Positions 7,493 through 15,131 of a stretch of DNA of 40,331 bases are shown here, piece after piece. How positions within the stretch are numbered: the first letter of the stretch is position 1; each line of letters opens with the position of its first letter. A model generated the notes under the pieces. The model worked only from the letters and a program-made list of their open reading frames with translations, ran no database searches and was not told where the DNA came from. Source of the stretch: Novosphingobium sp. (GTDB lineage Bacteria > Pseudomonadota > Alphaproteobacteria > Sphingomonadales > Sphingomonadaceae); the NCBI GenBank assembly GCA_017987575.1, contig JAGNTK010000009.1, positions 1 to 40,331 of the forward strand, given 5' to 3'. The translations under genes were made by a program, and so were the position numbers.

Positions 7493-8671
7493 ATGTCCGC
7501 AACCATGACACCCGCCGCCGAAGCGGCTCGGATGATCGACAGCCTGGGGCCAGAGGCGCTGGCCAAGGCGCAGGCCTATACCACCGGTAATCACTGGCTG
7601 TTGCTGATCGGGGCGATTGTTTCGATCCTGATTGGGTGGGTGATTGTGCGGTTCAAGCTGCTCGACCGGGTGGCGGACAAGGTTTCAGGCTGGAAGTTCG
7701 CATTTTCGACCATCGCGGTCAGCGCGGCATTCTTCGCAATCTCGGATCTGCTCGAACTGCCCTGGACGATCTACACCGATTGGCAGCGCCAGCACGCCTA
7801 TGGCCTGTCGAAGCAACCGCTGGGTGACTTCATGGGGCAATGGGCGATCGGTGAAGCGGTTTCGCTGGTGCTGGGCGCCTTGTTCATGTGGGGGATCTAC
7901 TCGCTTATCCGCAAGACCGGAGCGCGCTGGTGGCTGTGGGGCGGGGGCTTTACGGCGATTGTCGTGTTGCTGACCTTGCTGGCCGCACCCAGCCTGATTG
8001 AGCCGCTGTTCAACAAGTATCAGCCGGTTCCCGCCGGGCCGGTGCTGACTGCGCTGGAGGAAATTGCCGACGACGTCGGGATTCCGCATGACCGGATTTT
8101 CATGTTTGACGGCTCGCGGCAGTCGGAACGGTTTACCGCCAATGTTGCCGGAATCGGGCCAACCGCACGGATCGCGATTTCCGATGTGGCGCTGAAAGAA
8201 GCCACGCTGGCAGAGGTCCGCGCCGTTACCGGACATGAAGCAGGCCATTACAAGCTGGGTCATGTCTGGCGTGCGGCCGTGATCATGCCGCTGCTCGCGA
8301 TGCTGTTTTTCTTCTTGCTTAACCGGCTGTTCGCCCCGACCGCACGCCTGCTCGGCAGCGATGCGACGCTGGGTGAACCGCGCGGGCTGCCGGTCTTCAT
8401 GGTGGTCGGCTCGATCGTGGGGCTGCTGATTACCCCGATCACCAACAACCTGACCCGGATTGGTGAGAAGGAAGCCGATGCCTATTCGCTGAAGACTGTG
8501 AACGAGCCAGACGCGCTGGCGACCGCCTTGGTCAAAACTGCCGAATACCGCTATCCGCGGCCATCAGCGTTGCAGGAATTCCTGTTCTACACGCATCCCT
8601 CGGTCGAAAACCGGGTGCTGAAAGCGATGGAGTGGAAGGCGGCCCATCCCAAGGCTCCGCCGACCCAGTGA
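7493..8671 (+). CDS. M48 family CAAX-protease-like membrane metalloprotease (Ste24 type)
   Basis: This roughly 392-residue polytopic membrane protein resembles Ste24/CAAX prenyl protease 1. It has several hydrophobic helices in the first half, the zinc motif HEAGH about two-thirds along, and a downstream third ligand in EKEADAYSL. In bacteria the family handles membrane-protein quality control or unknown peptides; prenylated substrates are not expected. Two ATGs compete: 7484 makes an ATGA overlap with the dapB stop, and 7493 has the GGGGGA tract about nine bases upstream. I chose 7493. The gene ends in a GTGA overlap with nth, so dapB, this gene and nth look translationally linked. Confidence 0.92.
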   Translation: MSATMTPAAEAARMIDSLGPEALAKAQAYTTGNHWLLLIGAIVSILIGWVIVRFKLLDRVADKVSGWKFAFSTIAVSAAFFAISDLLELPWTIYTDWQRQHAYGLSKQPLGDFMGQWAIGEAVSLVLGALFMWGIYSLIRKTGARWWLWGGGFTAIVVLLTLLAAPSLIEPLFNKYQPVPAGPVLTALEEIADDVGIPHDRIFMFDGSRQSERFTANVAGIGPTARIAISDVALKEATLAEVRAVTGHEAGHYKLGHVWRAAVIMPLLAMLFFFLLNRLFAPTARLLGSDATLGEPRGLPVFMVVGSIVGLLITPITNNLTRIGEKEADAYSLKTVNEPDALATALVKTAEYRYPRPSALQEFLFYTHPSVENRVLKAMEWKAAHPKAPPTQ

Positions 8672-9306
8672 AAAAGGACCAGATCTTCGAATTTTTCCGG
8701 CGTTTGGCGGAGGATAATCCGGCGCCTGAGACGGAGCTGGAGTTCGGCAATACCTATCAGTTGCTGGTCGCGGTGGTGCTCTCAGCGCAGGCCACTGATG
8801 TGGGGGTCAACAAGGCGACGCGGGGCTTGTTCCGCGAAGTGAAGACGCCCGCTGAGATGGTTGCCTTGGGCGAAGAAGGCCTCAAGACGCATATCAAGAC
8901 GATTGGGCTGTTCAACACCAAGGCCAAGAACGTGATCGCGCTATCCGAGATTCTGGTGCGTGATTTTGGCGGTGAAGTTCCGGCTGACCGTGACGTGCTG
9001 ACCAGCCTGCCCGGGGTCGGCCGCAAGACCGCCAATGTGGTGATGAACTGTGCCTTCGGGGCAGAGACCTTCGCGGTCGACACCCACATCTTCCGGGTCG
9101 GCAACCGCACCGGCCTCGCCAAGGGCAAGACCGTGCTGGCGGTCGAAAAGGCGCTCGACAAGAAGGTTCCCGCGCCATTCCGCGTGGGCGCACATCATTG
9201 GATGATCCTGCACGGCCGCTACATCTGCAAGGCCCGCACACCCGAATGCTGGCGTTGCCCGGTGGCGGACCTGTGTGGATTCAAGCCGAAGTCGGTGAAG
9301 AAGTAG
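8668..9306 (+). CDS. nth: Endonuclease III (DNA glycosylase/AP lyase)
   Basis: Nth removes oxidised pyrimidines and cleaves abasic sites in base-excision repair. The HhH-GPD fold is clear: LPGVGRKTANVV carries the hairpin and catalytic Lys, and VDTHIFRVGNRTG carries the catalytic Asp. The C-terminal iron-sulfur cluster motif has exact C-x6-C-x2-C-x5-C spacing (CKARTPECWRCPVADLC). The start GTG 8668 overlaps the protease stop (GTGA) and gives 212 residues, the usual size. An in-frame ATG at 8632 inside the upstream gene would add 12 residues and cannot be excluded. The stop lies three bases from the convergent symporter stop. Confidence 0.95.
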   Translation: MKKDQIFEFFRRLAEDNPAPETELEFGNTYQLLVAVVLSAQATDVGVNKATRGLFREVKTPAEMVALGEEGLKTHIKTIGLFNTKAKNVIALSEILVRDFGGEVPADRDVLTSLPGVGRKTANVVMNCAFGAETFAVDTHIFRVGNRTGLAKGKTVLAVEKALDKKVPAPFRVGAHHWMILHGRYICKARTPECWRCPVADLCGFKPKSVKK

Positions 9307-9309
9307 GCC

Positions 9310-10668
9310 TTACTTCTTCGTCTCGTCCTCAAAGTTCGACACGTCCAGATCCAGCCCAGCCCGGCCCGCCGCAACAGTGTGCGCCGGGGCGTGTGGGTGT
9401 TCGACGAATTCGGGTTCTTCAACCTCGAGCATGCCTTCCCACTTGGTGATCACCGAAGTGGCGACCGCGTTGCCGACCACGTTGGTGGCGGTGCGGCCCA
9501 TGTCGAGGAACTGGTCGATCGCCAGGATCAGCGCGACGCCCTCGACCGGCAGACCGAACATGGCGAGCGTACCCGTGATCACCACCAGCGATGCACGCGG
9601 AACCGCGGCGACGCCTTTGGAACTGATCATCAGCGTCAGCAGGATCAGGATCTGCGTGGTCCAGTCCAGCGGAATGCCATAGGCCTGCGCGATGAAGATC
9701 GTCGCAAAGCTCATATACATCATCGAACCATCGAGATTGAAGCTGTAGCCCATCGGCAGCATGAAGCCCGAAATGCGGCGCGGCACGCCAAACCGGTCAA
9801 GTTGCTCAAACAGCTTGGGCAGGGCCGCCTCGCTCGACGCAGTCGAGAAGGCGATCATCATCGGCTCGCGGATGTAGCGGATCAAGGTCCAGATCCGTTT
9901 GCCCAGGAACAGGCCGCCGATGCTAAGCAGGATCACCCACAGGATCGCCAAGGAGAGGTAGAACTCAGTCACCAACTCCAGATAGGTGGCGAGGATGCCG
10001 AGCCCGGTATTGGCCACAACCTTGGCCAACGCACCGAAAACCGCGAACGGAGCGAACCGCATGACGTAGCCGGTGATCTGCAACATCATTTCGGCCAGCG
10101 CATCGGCTCCGCGCACCAATGGCGCCCCTTTTTCCCCGATGGCTGACAACGCAACCCCCGCGAATAGTGAAAAGACGAGAATTTGGAGGATGTTGTTGGT
10201 CGCGAGAGCGTCGATCGCATTCTTGGGGAAGATGTGAAGGATGAACTCATAGAAATCGAGTTTTGCAACTTCGCCAACTTTTTCGGCACTAGCCCCGCTA
10301 ACATCCACACCGACGCCCGGTTGGAAAAAGTTGACCATCAACAGGCCCAAACCGATTGAAATCAGGCTGGCGGTTATGAACCAGGCTATCGCTCGGAACC
10401 CGATCCTTCCCAAGGCAGCGCTATCTCCCATGTGGGCGATGCCAACCACGATCGTTGAAAGGATCAGCGGGGCCACCAGCAATTTAATCAGGTTGAGGAA
10501 GATGCTCGACAGGAGTCCAGTGGTCTTCAGGAAGTGATATTGCACATCGATCATGCCCAGCCAGCCAAAATCGATCGGCCCCTTGGGAACAAAGGCAAAC
10601 ACCAGCCAGCCCGCAAACACGCCCAGCACCATGCCGATCAGGATATAAAGTGTTAGCCGCCGATCCAT
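9310..10668 (-). CDS. Dicarboxylate/amino acid:cation symporter (DAACS family)
   Basis: This 452-residue inner-membrane transporter belongs to the GltP/DctA family, which imports glutamate, aspartate or C4-dicarboxylates with protons or sodium. It has about eight transmembrane helices. The serine-rich re-entrant loop is written SSKGVAAVPRASLVV, the NxDGT-like motif reads NLDGSMMYM, and the substrate-site segment is DMGRTATNVVGNAVA. The C-terminal tail is acidic (LDVSNFEDETKK). Substrate choice between glutamate and C4-dicarboxylate cannot be settled from these motifs. It is transcribed toward nth and is separated from dapE by a 180-base gap with an inverted repeat. Confidence 0.92.
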   Translation of the reverse strand: MDRRLTLYILIGMVLGVFAGWLVFAFVPKGPIDFGWLGMIDVQYHFLKTTGLLSSIFLNLIKLLVAPLILSTIVVGIAHMGDSAALGRIGFRAIAWFITASLISIGLGLLMVNFFQPGVGVDVSGASAEKVGEVAKLDFYEFILHIFPKNAIDALATNNILQILVFSLFAGVALSAIGEKGAPLVRGADALAEMMLQITGYVMRFAPFAVFGALAKVVANTGLGILATYLELVTEFYLSLAILWVILLSIGGLFLGKRIWTLIRYIREPMMIAFSTASSEAALPKLFEQLDRFGVPRRISGFMLPMGYSFNLDGSMMYMSFATIFIAQAYGIPLDWTTQILILLTLMISSKGVAAVPRASLVVITGTLAMFGLPVEGVALILAIDQFLDMGRTATNVVGNAVATSVITKWEGMLEVEEPEFVEHPHAPAHTVAAGRAGLDLDVSNFEDETKK

Positions 10669-10755
10669 GATGCAGTCCCTGTTTGGAATTTTTGTTGTTG
10701 GGCCAGCCTAACAGGGGCCATGAAGCGGAGCAACCATCCGCGTTTTCCTGCGTGA

Positions 10756-10832
10756 GGCTTCGACAGGCTCAGCCTGAGCGGGGATTTGAATGCAATTCTC
10801 TAAAACCCGCTCAGGCTGAGCCTGTCGAAGCC
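10756..10832. repeat. Inverted-repeat element, CTTCGACARGCTCAG type, copy 2
   Basis: Two perfect 27-base arms (10756-10782 and 10806-10832) face each other across 23 bases of AT-rich spacer. The left arm reads GGCTTCGACAGGCTCAGCCT and continues GAGCGGG. The RNA would form a very stable hairpin. It lies between two minus-strand genes, dapE upstream and the symporter downstream, and has no terminator-like T run. Confidence 0.93.
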
Positions 10833-10847
10833 CCGTCCGGTCGGCGC

Positions 10848-12005
10848 TCAGCTTCCCGCCAAGGCCGCCTTGGCCACCCGCGTGTAAATCCGCACCAGCG
10901 CCTCCAGATCGGCCACGGCCACCGCCTCGTCGCGCTTGTGCATGGTCGCGTTGCACAGCCCGAATTCGATCACCGGGCACAGGTCCTTCAGGAACCGCGC
11001 GTCGCTGGTGCCGCCCGTGGTGCTGGGTTCGGGGCTGATGCCGGTTTCAGCCTCTACCGCATCGGCGATCAAGGCTGAGAAGACACCGGGCGGCGTCAGG
11101 AACGCCTCGCCTGAAATCATCGGGCGGGATGTGCCGCCGTGCTTTTCGGCCACGGCTGCAACGCGTGCTGCCAGTTCCTGACCGCTGTGCAGATCGTTGA
11201 AGCGGATCGAGAGTCGCGCCTGCGCCTGGGGCGGGATCACATTGGTGGCGGGATTGCCGACTGTCACGTCGGTCACTTCCAGATTGCTCGGCTGGAACCA
11301 GTCAGTCCCGTCATCCAGCTTTATCGCCTTCAGTTCAGCCAGGATCGCTACCAGCCGGGTGATCGGGTTGTCGGCCAAATGCGGATAGGCGACGTGGCCT
11401 TCCTTGCCCTCAACTTCCAGCCAGATGTTGACCGAGCCGCGCCTCCCGATCTTCATCATGTCGCCTAGCCGGTTCACCGATGTCGGCTCACCCACCAGGA
11501 TCAGATCGGGCACTGCCGCGACGCTGCGCATATGCTCGATCAAGGCAACAGTGCCGTGGATCGCCGGGCCCTCTTCGTCCCCGGTGATGATAAAGCTGAC
11601 CGTCCCGGCCTCGGCTGGAATCTCCGCCATTGCCGCAACCATCGCCGCGATCGAGCCCTTCATGTCGACCGCGCCGCGGCCATAAAGCAGATCGCCTCCG
11701 GGGCTGGGACGCACTTCGGGCGCGAATGCCGCCGAGGTCCAGCCCTCGCCCGGCGGGACCACGTCGAGGTGCCCGGCAAAGCCAAAGTGGCGCGAGCCTT
11801 CGGGTCCCTGCCGGATAGCAAACAGGTTTTCGACCGGCCCGTGCGGCGGCCCGCCCGCGGAGAAACGGTGGACCGCGAAGCCCAGCGGTTTGAGCTGGCT
11901 TTCCAGACAATCAAACACCAGCCCGGCAGCCGGGGTGACGCTGGGGCAGGCAATCAGGGCTTCGGCGATGGCGAGGACGTTGCTGGTCATGATGCGGTTT
12001 GGCAT
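10848..12005 (-). CDS. dapE: Succinyl-diaminopimelate desuccinylase DapE
   Basis: DapE is a dinuclear zinc hydrolase that splits N-succinyl-LL-diaminopimelate into LL-DAP and succinate, in the lysine and peptidoglycan precursor pathway. The 385-residue product has metal-site motifs GHLDVVPPGEGW, YGRGAVDMKGS (Asp ligand), TGDEEGPA (Glu pair) and EPTSVNRLGD, and ends with the TTGGTSDARF signature. Length is typical. The ATG at 12005 has GAGG about nine bases upstream; an ATG five codons later lacks one. It is divergent from the cupin gene across about 38 bases. With dapB in the same window it points to the succinylase variant of the pathway. Confidence 0.95.
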   Translation of the reverse strand: MPNRIMTSNVLAIAEALIACPSVTPAAGLVFDCLESQLKPLGFAVHRFSAGGPPHGPVENLFAIRQGPEGSRHFGFAGHLDVVPPGEGWTSAAFAPEVRPSPGGDLLYGRGAVDMKGSIAAMVAAMAEIPAEAGTVSFIITGDEEGPAIHGTVALIEHMRSVAAVPDLILVGEPTSVNRLGDMMKIGRRGSVNIWLEVEGKEGHVAYPHLADNPITRLVAILAELKAIKLDDGTDWFQPSNLEVTDVTVGNPATNVIPPQAQARLSIRFNDLHSGQELAARVAAVAEKHGGTSRPMISGEAFLTPPGVFSALIADAVEAETGISPEPSTTGGTSDARFLKDLCPVIEFGLCNATMHKRDEAVAVADLEALVRIYTRVAKAALAGS

Positions 12006-12043
12006 ATGGTGTTACCTCGCCCCTCGCAAGCCGGAGCGCCGCG

Positions 12044-12493
12044 ATGCCCAAACTCGATTTCGAAACAATCCCGCAAACCAACGCGACAGGCTATCCTGCG
12101 CAATATGCCGATGTGGTGCAGGGCCGCTGGTACCGCCGGCTGGCCCCCGCTGCAGGCCTTAAGGATTTCGGAGCCAGCCATGTCGAGCTGAAGCCCGGTG
12201 CCTGGTCCAGCCAGCGCCACTGGCACGAAGGCGAGGATGAGCTGGTCGTGATGCTCAGCGGTGAAGCGGTGCTGGTTGACGATCACGGCGAAACACTGCT
12301 GCGGGCAGGTGATGTCGCGGCGTTTCCCAAGAACGATGGCAACGGCCACGTGCTCCAGAACCGCACCGATCAGTCCTGCCTGTTCGTGGCGATCGGACGA
12401 CCGGCAGATACGGCTTACCACTATCCCGATATCGACATGCATCTGTTCGCCGGAGCGGATCGCCAGAAGCGCAAGGACGGGAGCGACTTTTAG
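12044..12493 (+). CDS. Cupin-domain protein
   Basis: This 149-residue single-domain cupin has motif 1 in RHWHEGEDELVVMLSGE (H-x-H and Glu ligands) and motif 2 in GDVAAFPKNDGNGH (His ligand), so it should bind one metal ion. Small cupins of this form include sugar isomerase-like proteins, dioxygenase-like proteins and metabolite sensors; none can be chosen here. The ATG at 12044 has GGAG seven bases upstream. The stop codon overlaps that of the convergent S1/P1 nuclease (TTAG shared by both strands). Confidence 0.85.
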   Translation: MPKLDFETIPQTNATGYPAQYADVVQGRWYRRLAPAAGLKDFGASHVELKPGAWSSQRHWHEGEDELVVMLSGEAVLVDDHGETLLRAGDVAAFPKNDGNGHVLQNRTDQSCLFVAIGRPADTAYHYPDIDMHLFAGADRQKRKDGSDF

Positions 12494-13338
12494 CCGCCCA
12501 AAGCCTCATCCAGCATGCGGGCCATCCGCAGGCCGGCTTGGGTCAAACGCAGCCGCGCATCGGGCAGGGTGGCTTCGATCGTGGCGTTCGACCAGATCAC
12601 CTTCTTGGGCAAAAGCGCGCCGTTGCAGGGATCGATGCCGAATGCCCGGGTATAGACCTGCCGCGCCAGAAGCCAGCTTTCGCGGCCCCAATCGGCCGCC
12701 GTACCGGTGTTCAGGCTGCCGCGCTCGGCCAGCGAATAGCGGCGAACCAGCGGCGGGACGGCCGAGGTGATCGCACGTTCGGCCTGGGGGCCATCCCACA
12801 GCGCGTGCAGGTTATAGACCGGCGCTTCGCCATAGACGGCCGCAACATCATTGCCGCCGCGATCGTTGTTGTCGCCAGAGTGGAGCGGCATATGGATGTC
12901 GCCGATGAAGTGGCTCAGGAATGCCAGTGCTTCCAATCGCTGCGCGGCGGGCAGGCTGCGGTCGGCCAGAATGCGGCTGCTGCGATCAATCTGGGCCGAG
13001 ACACAACTGCCCCCGGCGCAATTGGCCTTTGCATCATAGGGCTTGCAGATCGGTTCGGTCTGATAGTGCCAGGAAAAGGAATAGCCCCAGCGCCAGCCTT
13101 CGCGGCGGATGCAATCGGGCCAATAGGAAGCATCGCCAAGGCTGCGCACCCGGCAATAGGCCGTGCCCAGCCCGCGCTCCTGCCGGATCAGGGCGGCAAT
13201 GGCGGTGCGGGTCTTCGGGCTGACATTGGCCATGGCGATCGCCGCAGTGGTGCGGTGGCCAAATTCGCCCCAGGCCAGCGCCGGACTGGCGGCCAACAGT
13301 GCCGCAAGGCCGAGCACGGCCATCAGTTTGCGGATCAT
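12490..13338 (-). CDS. Secreted S1/P1-type zinc nuclease
   Basis: This 282-residue protein has a clear signal peptide (MIRKLMAVLGLAALLAASPALA). The mature chain starts with Trp in WGEFGHR, as in S1/P1 nucleases, where the N-terminal Trp and a nearby His bind zinc. The second metal cluster is visible as HFIGDIHMPLHSGDNNDRGG, and LHALWD carries another ligand. The family degrades single-stranded DNA and RNA outside the cytoplasm and may serve phosphate or nucleotide scavenging. The start overlaps the stop of the upstream GST gene as ATGA, so the two are translationally coupled. The ATG at 13338 is preferred over an upstream start because only it begins with the signal peptide. Confidence 0.92.
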   Translation of the reverse strand: MIRKLMAVLGLAALLAASPALAWGEFGHRTTAAIAMANVSPKTRTAIAALIRQERGLGTAYCRVRSLGDASYWPDCIRREGWRWGYSFSWHYQTEPICKPYDAKANCAGGSCVSAQIDRSSRILADRSLPAAQRLEALAFLSHFIGDIHMPLHSGDNNDRGGNDVAAVYGEAPVYNLHALWDGPQAERAITSAVPPLVRRYSLAERGSLNTGTAADWGRESWLLARQVYTRAFGIDPCNGALLPKKVIWSNATIEATLPDARLRLTQAGLRMARMLDEALGG

Positions 13339-14009
13339 TTCCCCACCTTCTTCGGGTCTTCCCACTGCTCGATCACCCAGTCTTCAGCTTCGGCAGCCTC
13401 GATCCAGCTTTGCATCCATTCGTGGGTCCAGACCGCCTCCATATAAGCAACCGCAAAGCCCGGCACCCCGACGCCATAGGTCATGAACCGGCTGACGACG
13501 GGCGCATAGATGATGTCGGCGGCGCAGAAAGTGCCAAACAGGAACGGGCCGCCTTTGCCGAAGCGGGCCCGCGCTTCGGCCCACAGGGTCAGGATGCGGA
13601 TGATATCGCCGCGCGCGGCATCGCTGATGTCCCAGCCTTCGACCCGGCGGCGAGCATTCATCGGGCATTCGGCGCGCAGGGCCTGATAGCTGGAATGCAT
13701 TTCGGCGACCATCGAGCGGGCAAAGGCGCGGGCGCCATCATCTTTGGGCCAGAACCGTTCGCGGCCGACCTTGTCCGACAGGTATTCGATGATCGCCAGG
13801 CTGTCCCAGACCACCGCATCACCGTCCCACAGCACCGGGACCTTGCCCGATGATGGCTCGATCCCCTCGGTCTGCTTTTTGCGGGCGTCCCAGTCTTCGC
13901 CGTAGAGCGGGACCTGAATTTCCTCAAAATGCAGCCCCGATTGCTTGGCCGCCAGCCAGCCGCGCAGCGACCAGCTGGAATAGTTCTTGTTGCCGATGAT
14001 GAGCTTCAT
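13335..14009 (-). CDS. Glutathione S-transferase family protein
   Basis: This 224-residue protein has a thioredoxin-like N-terminal domain (MKLIIGNKNYSSWSLRGWL, where the Tyr/Ser cluster holds the candidate catalytic hydroxyl), the cis-proline glutathione segment SSGKVPVL, and DSLAIIEYL, followed by an all-helical C-terminal domain. It should conjugate or reduce with glutathione; the substrate is unknown. It is the first gene of a two-gene operon with the S1/P1 nuclease. The start ATG lies 47 bases from the divergent VOC gene. Confidence 0.88.
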   Translation of the reverse strand: MKLIIGNKNYSSWSLRGWLAAKQSGLHFEEIQVPLYGEDWDARKKQTEGIEPSSGKVPVLWDGDAVVWDSLAIIEYLSDKVGRERFWPKDDGARAFARSMVAEMHSSYQALRAECPMNARRRVEGWDISDAARGDIIRILTLWAEARARFGKGGPFLFGTFCAADIIYAPVVSRFMTYGVGVPGFAVAYMEAVWTHEWMQSWIEAAEAEDWVIEQWEDPKKVGK

Positions 14010-14056
14010 GCGATAGCGCTAACCGTTCATCAAATATCTGTCGAGTCTGAACGATC

Positions 14057-14476
14057 ATGACCCTTCGCCCGTTCCACCTCGCCTTTCCCGTCCGCGATCT
14101 GGATGAAGCACGCGCCTTTTGGGGCGAAGTGATGGGCTGCGCCGAAGGGCGATCGTCCGACCAATGGATCGACTTCAATTTTTACGGCCACCAGATTGTC
14201 GCGCATTGCACCGGATCGGTCGCAGGCGATGCCGGGAACAATCCCGTGGATGGCCACGGGGTGCCAGTACCGCATTTTGGGATCGTGCTTGAACTGGCCG
14301 ATTGGGAGGCGCTGGCCGCACGTCTCAAGGCGGCGGGAGTGCGGTTCGAGATCGAACCTTATGTTCGCTTCAAAGGTCAGCCCAGCGAGCAGGCGACGAT
14401 GTTCTTCCGCGACCCCAGTGGAAATGCGATCGAGATGAAGGCCTTTTCCGATCTGGGGAAGCTGTTCGCGCGCTAG
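14057..14476 (+). CDS. VOC-family (glyoxalase/dioxygenase-like) protein
   Basis: This 139-residue single-subunit vicinal-oxygen-chelate protein has paired beta-alpha-beta modules. Metal ligands are suggested by His in LRPFHLAFPVRDL, His in VPHFGIVLE, and Glu in FFRDPSGNAIEMKAF. The family covers glyoxalases, extradiol dioxygenases and drug-binding proteins. The length and the segment WIDFNFYGHQIVAH resemble the small extradiol-dioxygenase-like group, but the reaction is not assignable. It is divergent from the GST gene, so a shared stress- or xenobiotic-related regulation is possible but not shown. Confidence 0.85.
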   Translation: MTLRPFHLAFPVRDLDEARAFWGEVMGCAEGRSSDQWIDFNFYGHQIVAHCTGSVAGDAGNNPVDGHGVPVPHFGIVLELADWEALAARLKAAGVRFEIEPYVRFKGQPSEQATMFFRDPSGNAIEMKAFSDLGKLFAR

Positions 14477-14488
14477 AGTCTTTCCGCT

Positions 14489-15127
14489 CTAGATCAGCGC
14501 GTCTGCAAGGATCGCCGCGCGCAGTTCGGCGATGCCCATGCCCTTTTCCGCGCTGGTGACGTGGATCACCGGATAGGCGGCCGGGTGCTTGCGCGCTTCG
14601 ATCTCGGTCGCGGCGACGACTTCGGCAAGCTCGCTGGCTTTGATCTTGTCCGCCTTGGTCAGGACGATGCGGTAACCAACCGCGGATTCGTCGAGCATCT
14701 TGAGCATTTCGCGGTCAACGTCTTTGACCCCGTGGCGGCTGTCGATCAGCACCAGGGTGCGCTTCAGCACCTGCCGCCCGCGCAGGAAATCGCGGATCAG
14801 GCGGCGCCAGTTCTCAACCACCTTGAGCGGGGCCTTGGCATAGCCATAGCCCGGCATATCGACCAGCCGCAGCTTGGTCGGTTCGCCCACTTCAAAGAAG
14901 TTCAGCTCTTGCGTGCGCCCCGGAGTGACCGAGGCACGGGCGATCGATTTGCGGCCCGTCACCGCGTTGATCAACGAGCTTTTGCCGACGTTGGAGCGGC
15001 CGGCAAAGGCAATCTCCGGCACCTCGGGATCGGGCAGGAACTGGAGCGACGGCGCGCTTTTCAGAAACTCCACGCGGCCCGAAAACAGCTTGCGAGCGGC
15101 TTCGGTCAGATCGGGTTCGTCATCCAC
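14489..15127 (-). CDS. engB: Ribosome biogenesis GTPase EngB/YsxC (YihA)
   Basis: EngB is an essential GTPase for late 50S subunit assembly. The protein shows G1 in AFAGRSNVGKSSLIN, G2 threonine in TPGRTQELNFF, G3 in DMPGYGYAKA, and G4 in LTKADKI. The start GTG 15127, four bases after the yidC stop, gives 212 residues, the normal length. An ATG at 15172 inside yidC would give 227 residues and is the alternative. It is the last gene of the rpmH-rnpA-yidD-yidC operon. It ends 12 bases from the convergent VOC gene. Confidence 0.95.
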   Translation of the reverse strand: MDDEPDLTEAARKLFSGRVEFLKSAPSLQFLPDPEVPEIAFAGRSNVGKSSLINAVTGRKSIARASVTPGRTQELNFFEVGEPTKLRLVDMPGYGYAKAPLKVVENWRRLIRDFLRGRQVLKRTLVLIDSRHGVKDVDREMLKMLDESAVGYRIVLTKADKIKASELAEVVAATEIEARKHPAAYPVIHVTSAEKGMGIAELRAAILADALI

Positions 15128-15131
15128 CGGA

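Noticed and set aside
12538..13446. Long plus-strand open frame across the S1/P1 nuclease and GST genes
   Set aside because: It spans two real minus-strand genes and has no recognisable domain or start signal.
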